Assembly (NCBI GenBank): GCA_015179045.1
Contig: WHUZ01000173.1
Location: 1-52,493, forward strand
DNA length: 52,493 bases
Source: Kalaharituber pfeilii
Taxonomy: Eukaryota > Ascomycota > Pezizomycetes > Pezizales > Pezizaceae
Direction: 5' to 3'
Under the pieces are notes generated by a model. It saw only the letters and a list, made by a program, of their open reading frames with translations. It was not told the DNA's origin and searched no databases. The position numbers were made by a program, and so were the translations under genes. Positions 46,403 to 52,493 of this stretch are shown piece after piece; within the stretch, counting starts at the first letter, position 1; each line of letters starts with the position of its first letter.

Positions 46403-47374
46403 TCAGGAGTATCAAGGTCTTCAGGGTAATATTAGCAGTCTCTGCCCTTCGCTAACCCCTCTCCACTGTGTAAATACGATGCCTCGCATCCAGTAGCCTC
46501 TTACCCTGCTCGACCCAGCACCCTTGAACGTGCATAACAGCCTAAAAACAAATCTGTCCAATACACTTGGTAAGCACCAGTATGTGGCCATGGTCCAATC
46601 CCAGCACATTATAAACGCCCGAATTACAGTACTCGGGCAGCAGGTAGTGTGTACGCGGTACAGTTGTGGGCGGCAGAACTCACTTTAAGTGACCTAGCGC
46701 GGGCCTGTGCTGCGGCCCGCCATGCTTCTCTGAGGGACAGCCTGTTGACAGTTGGCTGTCCCGAGTGTAATGCATTCTGAACTCTACGTTCGCTCTACCA
46801 ACGTTATAGCTCACTAGAAAAATCTATCAGGAACTACTTAACCAATTGTCATTGCTAATTGGTCGGTGTAAGTAAGAGATAGTGTGGGGAAGCTGAAAGA
46901 ATTGGTATTGCACCAGAATAGGCCAAGATTTGTAATGCCGGGGTTGTCACTATGGCGTAAAGGATGGATCTTTCTATGTCTTCTTTAATTATTCTTCTTT
47001 GATTGTTTGGACTTCTTTCATTATTGGAATTCCTTGACATAGAATCCTTCTTTACTTTGTGATTCGAGTTGTCACTTTCTTTCCTTCCTTTGTTGATATG
47101 TATAAAGTGGCATGTTTGTGCTGTAATTAGGAGAGCAAGCAATCTTTACGGCACTCTTGCAATACTACACTTCGCACCCACGGTTCACATTCGATATTCG
47201 CTATTCAACATGTGAATACAAGTCTTGTGTGTGTATTCCGCCAGTTCTCAACCTTCCGGTCACTCTGAGGATAGTAGACGCTATCGCTCTCCTCTTACAA
47301 TTGTTGCGCCAGTGGGGTGACTACCTAAAAAGGCAAGGAAGGAGGGAGGATTTCAGAATGGGCAGTAGAAGAGA
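46403..47374. other. Intergenic, no gene recognised
   Basis: Short frames only. No domain or repeat that I can support. Confidence 0.45.
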
Positions 47375-47380
47375 GGACGA

Positions 47381-47382
<2 letters not shown>

Positions 47383-47413
<31 letters not shown>

Positions 47414-47532
47414 TGTCATTACTCGCATGCCACCCTATGGGCTATGGCGATTTTAAGTACATAGGAAATAGGTGAGGAGAGAGGAATAGGAGGAGGAAAA
47501 ATAAATAGCATAGGAAAGTGAAGCCCCGTAGG
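47383..47532 (-). mobile_element. Family A retroposon, longer copy (A8)
   Basis: This 150-bp insertion is bounded by GGACGAAG (47375-47382 and 47533-47540). The minus strand has a CT-rich upstream part, then TCGC-CATA-GCCC-ATA-GGGT-GGCAT-GCGA, GTAATGACAC and about 30 A. The G·T pair in the inner stem keeps the fold. Confidence 0.85.
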
Positions 47533-47612
47533 GGACGAAGAGGATAAAGAGGCAAGAGTAGCCTATGCTTAGATCTACATCCCCACTCTCCAATCATAAA
47601 TTTCTTCCCACA

Positions 47613-48681
47613 TCACCTAACCAAAACAATATAAAATAACTCCCACGAACCCTTACCACCCTGCACACTAACTTTGTCAAACCCATCTTTATACATCATG
47701 AGGAAACGCCCCTTAAAATCCACGGGTTCAATTCCAACTCTGGCATTGTTTGCCCAATTGATCCAAAACTTCTCCCTACTGCCGCACGTATTGCTGCACG
47801 TGACAGACCCTCCAGCCTTTTTCGCCCCGGGGGAACTTTAGATGCTTCTGCACTCAGATATAAGTTTGGAAAAGCGGTAGACTTGAACGAAACCATGCCG
47901 TTTGGGTGTCGCAAAAGTTCAAAAGTCTCCAATGTACCAATAGATTTTGCAACTTGAACCCGATCATTTCTCATCTGGAGATATTTCTCTCCCAGGTTGA
48001 CTGATTTGATTGCTACATGTGCTGGCATGAGATTGCAGCACTTCTCATGCTCTGATTTAATTGTCGCAAGATCTAGCTCCAATTGCCGTTTCTCACCTTG
48101 TACTCTCTGTTCGTATTTCTCCTGTTGCCGCTCTAGATCCTTGATATGGTCCTGCAGTTCATTTATCAAAATTTGCTTTGTTTGCAATGAATCCTCTGCA
48201 ATTGTGAGCTTTGTTTGCAGAGCTTGTACAGAAGCTTCATCTGCCATATCATGTGGTTGCTGTCGCTCCTTAGTGAGGTTCTCAGTTATCGTACATTCAC
48301 TTGGGGTGTAGCGACTGGTGCCTGCACTGAACAGACCACGTGAGAGCAAGAGGTTATCGCGATAAGGTTTTCGGGCCTAAATATCATATCAGTAACAGCT
48401 AGATGTGCATGGTAATACTATGATAAGATCCTTTTTACCGAGTGAACAAGCTTTACAAAAATCATCTGAGGATCTATCTTGTCTCGGTCTGCAGCACAGA
48501 ACCAATCCCACAGGCTGTCAAGATCGGCATCCGACAGGTACTCATCAGCATCCATCAAGTCTCGGTCACGCTGTGGAACTTCTGTGCACATTGAAGCCAT
48601 GTTGTCTGTGACCGTTACAGCTGTTAACATTTGCACTAAGACATTGCTAGGAAGTATTGATGCAGGAGTAAAATAAACCAT
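47613..48681 (-). pseudogene. Coiled-coil/beta-trefoil (fascin-like) protein, frameshifted
   Basis: Exon 1 is 48681-48439, starting at an ATG; an intron of 62 bp follows (48438-48377), then exon 2. Residues 1-81 have no known fold (acidic YLSDADLDSLWDWFCAAD). About 130-195 is a coiled coil. From about 202 comes a fascin-like beta-trefoil, with VAIKSVNLGEKYLQMRND and the repeat VSFKSTAFPNLYLSAEASK. At a C/G homopolymer (47825-47833, CCCCGGGGG) the frame is lost. A second frame continues the fold with GGSVTCSNTCGSS, REKFWINWANNARVGIEPVD and GSWELFYIVLVR, to a TGA at 47615-47613. So one base seems missing, and the 217-codon frame that ends at 47696 has a spurious tail. Trefoils of this kind bind actin or carbohydrate; the role here is unknown. 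Confidence 0.75.
48377..48438 (-). other. Intron in trefoil gene
   Basis: The donor TCG-GTAAAA and acceptor GATATTTAG-GCC join KLVHS to ARKPYRDN in phase 0, with a possible branch site TACTGAT. Confidence 0.75.
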
Positions 48682-49346
48682 GACTGACCAAGTGGAATCA
48701 TTTTAGTTGCAATACGATCAGAAGTTATGAGTGTACTGATGATAATTTGATTTCTTCCAGATCTGTTTGAGGCTGACAAAAAAAAAGCAAGAAGCGTCTC
48801 CACTTATGCATATTTCAGGCATCCAGCCAAGTGAGGATTGTATTATTCATCGCCGCTAGGCTATGTACTTCGCCGCAATATACTAGGGTAACTTGCTTCA
48901 TCGAGATCTCCTAAATAAACAGTCGATGCGGCGTATACTTGATCATTTACCGAGCCTACGGGACAGTGTGCTGCCAAGAAATACTACCGTATGGTACGCA
49001 ATGTGGGGGCCAATGTTGAAGACTTTGCAACGGGCATCACGGGACATATCACGTGATGCTGTCATGTGTGAAGGAGAATGTGGATAGCACATGAGCCGAG
49101 ACCGTGATGTGAGGTGGTTCCACGCGATGAGATATATCTAGGAGGTTCTGGATACGCTCGTTATAGGAATTAGTAAACGTCATACTCACATCAATTTGCT
49201 AGCAGCTCATGCCCATTTATATGGGTATTAGGAGTGCATATTGTACGTTTTTTATGCTGAAGTTGAGAGAAGATGAGAGAAAGAGAGATCAATACAATAC
49301 GTATCCCTGCGCATTTTATATAAGTTGCTTCAGTCGAAAATGATGA
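48682..49346. other. Upstream of trefoil gene, no gene
   Basis: Nothing recognisable beyond short frames. It should contain the promoter of the minus-strand gene, but no clear TATA box is seen. Confidence 0.4.
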
Positions 49347-49486
49347 TCTGGGCACGAGAACTGTTCTTGGTGCCTTTGCTATTATTTCTTGGCAGCACAC
49401 CGTCTCTTAGGTTGTTCTCGTGCCCAGACTATTATTTTCTGCTCTCACGGCCGTACGAGAACACTCTTATGCTGGGTACGAGGACA
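49347..49486. mobile_element. Cluster of inverted GTTCTCGTGCCCAGA ends
   Basis: TCTGGGCACGAGAAC (49347-49361) is the exact complement of GTTCTCGTGCCCAGA (49414-49428). A third, diverged copy CTGGGTACGAGGACA closes at 49486. The 49413-49486 unit matches the 10432 and 43345 elements. The arrangement looks like two overlapping or nested copies of one MITE family. Confidence 0.65.
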
Positions 49487-50418
49487 CACGAGAACATACT
49501 GCACTCTACCTGGCCGCAATTTTACGTACATACATATATCCGTTGACCTTTTGAGACATGCAGTTAAGCGCACTCCCCTGCAGCAAACCCTCCATCGAGA
49601 CCAAAAAACCGCCAATTTAAATTCTGAGAACACACCTGGAATTTCTGATGTTCATTCATGCGGTATATCAATTTTTTTCCCCTATTTTTGGTTGCAACTT
49701 TATAGGATTTTTATTGAACAGAGGGTTGGAAAGGGGGCTTACTATTTCTGAACTGGGTGTCTCGCGACTCCAAGGGATAAATAAAGCTCAAACAACTACG
49801 GGTTGCCGGCACGGAGAACCGAGATTCATGATTGGCCAGTTCTAATTTTTATTTACCGGGTTCTTCAGTCTTCGGTTTTACATTCAAACACTTGCAATGT
49901 CCTATCCGCATTCTACTGGGCGTTACTGAAAGCAACCGGTTACTAGGCTTCTAGCGAACAATCTATTATGTACTGCCAAGAAAAGCCCATCCCTGTAAAT
50001 CACGTCTGCTCACACTAACTATGATATGCCCGACCTGGACCCCGTGAGAAATACCTCCCTCTCAAGCGCCATATCCCCCCCTACGCCACGCCCCGTCACA
50101 ATGTACCCTAAGCACACCTCCATCACGTATAAATTCGCTATTGGCTCCTCGCTACAATCACGTGGAAGGTACGCCTTGCTGGCAACAACAACAGAGCCCC
50201 CCTACGCCACACCCCCCCTCAAGAGATATCGACTCCCGAGCGAAGCGAGTGGGGTCCTCTCTCAAGTATCTCTGTTTATGATACGCCCTGATGGAATCCA
50301 CCTCACCGCTCGCTGCACCGCGCCTCACGTCGGGAGGCGGGGGCACCGTTACTCCTACTCTGTACCATCTCAATCATTACGCCGGAACCCTCATTACGTC
50401 GGCCCAGGGTGCTCTGCT
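49487..50418. other. Intergenic, no gene recognised
   Basis: A 147-codon plus frame at 50026-50469 is Pro/Arg/Ser-rich. It contains repeated TACGCCAC words that grade into the 20-bp repeat, so I treat it as repeat-derived. Confidence 0.45.
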
Positions 50419-50532
50419 GCGGAACCTAGCTACGCCGCGCGGAAACTAGCTACGCCCCGCGGAAACTAGCTACGCCGTGCAGAGACTAGCTGCGCCGTGC
50501 GGAGACTAGCTACGCCGTGCGGGGACTAGCTA
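50419..50532. repeat. 20-bp minisatellite, about 6 copies
   Basis: The unit GCGGAAACTAGCTACGCCGC repeats with substitutions (GCAGAGACTAGCTGCGCCGT and so on). The variation between units shows that it is older than the 19-bp array at 230-484. Confidence 0.9.
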
Positions 50533-51144
50533 CAGATTTCCGCTTTGCTGGGGCTGGTTGGTCCAAGCTTTCCACAATACAAAAATACACATCCAACAGC
50601 AAGCAAACAATGATCGCCATGGGTTAAGCCTAAACAGTTACTCGAACCAAAATCCTAGTTGGACTTCCCATGAAATTTGTAGTTGTTGGATACTTCGAAA
50701 GAGAAGAGTGGAGGCGAGAAAAAGAAACTATGACAATGCTCATGCAATGTGTTCGCGATTCTTACGCCGCTGGATGTTTCTGCAATGTCGCTTTTCTTGC
50801 GCTTGATATGTACGATGACTTCCCGTCGGCACAGACCAGATTCCCGGCGCAACCATAAAATCCACGTTTTTGTGAACTTCCAGATTCCCAGATTCTCAGA
50901 TTTGTCAGCTAACAACTTCGTGCTTCACCTACTCATATCGCAATTCTAAAAGTTTACTTCCAAAAAAGCAAACAACCCTTTCGCTGGCGCAGGCCCTGCC
51001 TGTACTAGATTTGCAGTAAAGCTCCTCAAAGTAAAACTACTTTTGTTGTTGTCATGTAAACTGAAAAGTGTAATAAAGAAATGAGGGAAACCTTTATGCT
51101 CAAATTTTGCATCAGTTGAGGCGTTGCAGTAGAAAACAATTTGT
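50533..51144. other. Intergenic, no gene recognised
   Basis: Short overlapping frames without domain content. Confidence 0.45.
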
Positions 51145-51159
51145 AATATGCAAGAATCT

Positions 51160-51222
51160 ACCCTGCCATGGCCAAGTGCTACAAGCGGGGTTATGTGATT
51201 AAAAAAAAAAAAAAAAAAAAAA
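51160..51222 (+). mobile_element. Family B mini-retroposon (copy B5)
   Basis: The body ACCCTGCCATGGCC…TGCTACAAGCGGGG, then TTATGTGATT and about 24 A. An exact 15-bp target-site duplication AATATGCAAGAATCT lies at 51145-51159 and 51223-51237, the longest and clearest in the window. Confidence 0.95.
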
Positions 51223-51237
51223 AATATGCAAGAATCT

Positions 51238-51756
51238 TAGTGTTGGCAGCATTAATATTTTTTTAATGCTATGTTAGCTACCGGTAACCCCTTTGTTACT
51301 AGTACAGTATGTTGGTCTGGGGCACAATTCTGGGGGGAGGGTCCGCCAGAATCTAGAATTTGGAGGGGGGGTTGAAAATTTTTTCTGGTAGATCGATCGC
51401 TGATACCGGTAAGGTCTGGATCTGGTTGTCTGCTGAACCTGGTTACGAGACATATGCTGAACCTAGAAAAAGGAAACACAAATATTCAATTAAACGGCGC
51501 CAATCCACTATTATCTATTGGCTCTGTTGTGCTAGTAGAAAGATATGACGGAGATGTCTCGGTAATCCCCCCTCGACAAAATATACAGAATGGGCTATCC
51601 ACCCATCACAACCATCATTTGTGCAGAAAACAATGAAAAGAATACATGAAATGGACTAAATGTTCCCATGAATGCGTAATATATCCCTATCATTGGTCAT
51701 CATGCAAGACAAAATCCCATAAAAGCCAACTACCCCACAATGGAAACAGAAACATA
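51238..51756. other. Intergenic, no gene recognised
   Basis: Short frames only, with a G-rich patch near 51330-51370. Confidence 0.4.
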
Positions 51757-52403
51757 CAGTCAGGCCGAGCTATAATGAACACGTAAAATTTGGCCCTTTG
51801 TTTTCACTATAACAAGGATCTCGATATAGAAAATTGTGGCAAATTAGGCATATAGTCTTCACTACAAATTAAGATTTACAAGTAATGGGAAATATTGAAT
51901 GGGACGGTGGTTGTAGTGATGAGTAGGAATGGAAATAGAAATGTAAGGAGCAGTGATAGTGGGAGAAAATATGAATTAGAAGTAAATCAGCAGTAGATGA
52001 GATCCGTGATCAGGGCTCTAACAGTCAAGATGTCTACTAGCAAGCGGCGACAATCGTACCAGCAACGTATCCAGAAGCAACAGACACTCACAACTTAGTT
52101 TAAACCAACCTCGAGTGTTTAGCACATAGTTGCTGTTTTCTGGGCTGCTCATGAATCACTGGTGAGCAGGAGACTAGGCAGTAGGGGGGGTTCTATGGAT
52201 TTCATTAGTTTCTTTTTATTGTAGCAAGAACAATTTGTATGTAGATAATAATAATTTCCTCTAGAATTTTTTTCATTACACTATTTGGTGCGATTTCATT
52301 ATAGCAAGATCAAATTGCGTGGGGATGGAAATCTGAGAGCGTGGTGTGTTCATTATAGCAACGTTTTCACTATAGTGAGGTTCATTACAGCAAGGTCTGA
52401 CTG
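51757..52403. mobile_element. Non-autonomous pogo/Fot-like DNA element (647 bp)
   Basis: The ends read TA-CAGTCAGGCCGAGCTATAA on the left and, in complement, TA-CAGTCAGACCTTGCTGTAA on the right, so TIRs begin CAGTCAG(G/A)CC and a TA lies on each side. Subterminal copies of TTCATTATAGCAA and TTTTCACTATAG recur near both ends, probable transposase binding sites. There is no open frame for a transposase, so it would rely on one elsewhere. The family name is inferred from the CAGT start and TA target. Confidence 0.85.
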
Positions 52404-52493
52404 TAATCAAAATGGAAATTGTGCAGTCAACATTTGGCACGACTTTGAATTATGTGCAAGAATTGTATAAGTGAAAAAACACGATGAAGAAAG

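Overview
The window looks like a TE-rich, gene-poor stretch of a filamentous ascomycete nuclear genome. The evidence is short introns of about 55-85 bp with GT...AG ends, a NACHT-ankyrin NLR-type gene with the fungal motif order, LINE 3' ends, many MITE-like inverted repeats, and one diverged inverted repeat whose differences are almost all transitions, as repeat-induced point mutation (RIP) would leave. Low gene density and accessory NACHT-ANK and nuclease-like families would fit a truffle-like pezizomycete, but that is inference only. No rRNA, tRNA, CRISPR array or bacterial-type operon was seen.

Layout. 230-484 is a 19-bp minisatellite. 1911-5820 is a NACHT/12-ankyrin-repeat NLR-type gene broken by an in-frame TGA in the Walker B region and a 5-bp deletion in the repeats. 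6225-6640 is a 5'-truncated LINE 3' end. 6640-23000 holds only repeats, MITEs, poly-A-tailed retroposons and short unconvincing ORFs. 23054-23671 (minus) is a small Ser/Pro/Tyr-rich protein gene. 24-36.9 kb has no gene I can defend, and includes G+C-rich tracts. 36964-39285 is a long nuclear-looking protein with an NLS and SUMO-interaction-like acidic tails. 40767-41454 is a PD-(D/E)XK-like nuclease-fold gene with a one-base frameshift. 42.9-47.5 kb is dense in repeats, including the large inverted repeat. 47613-48681 (minus) is a coiled-coil/beta-trefoil gene with one intron and a one-base frameshift. 49.3-52.4 kb has further MITEs and a 20-bp minisatellite.

The most unusual pattern is a set of very small retroposons. 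About a dozen insertions across the window consist of a body of about 40 bp that folds into a stem-loop, then a poly-A tail, mostly bounded by 8-15 bp target-site duplications. There are two related families, A and B. The stems vary by compensatory changes. Family A matches the 3' end of the LINE fragment at 6225-6640. Family B copies nearly all begin at the same base, which is not what random 5' truncation gives. I read them as minimal, hairpin-tagged passengers of a LINE reverse transcriptase.

Three of the five best gene calls are disrupted. Two of the lesions are single-base shifts at or next to homopolymers, so real decay and sequencing or assembly error must be separated.
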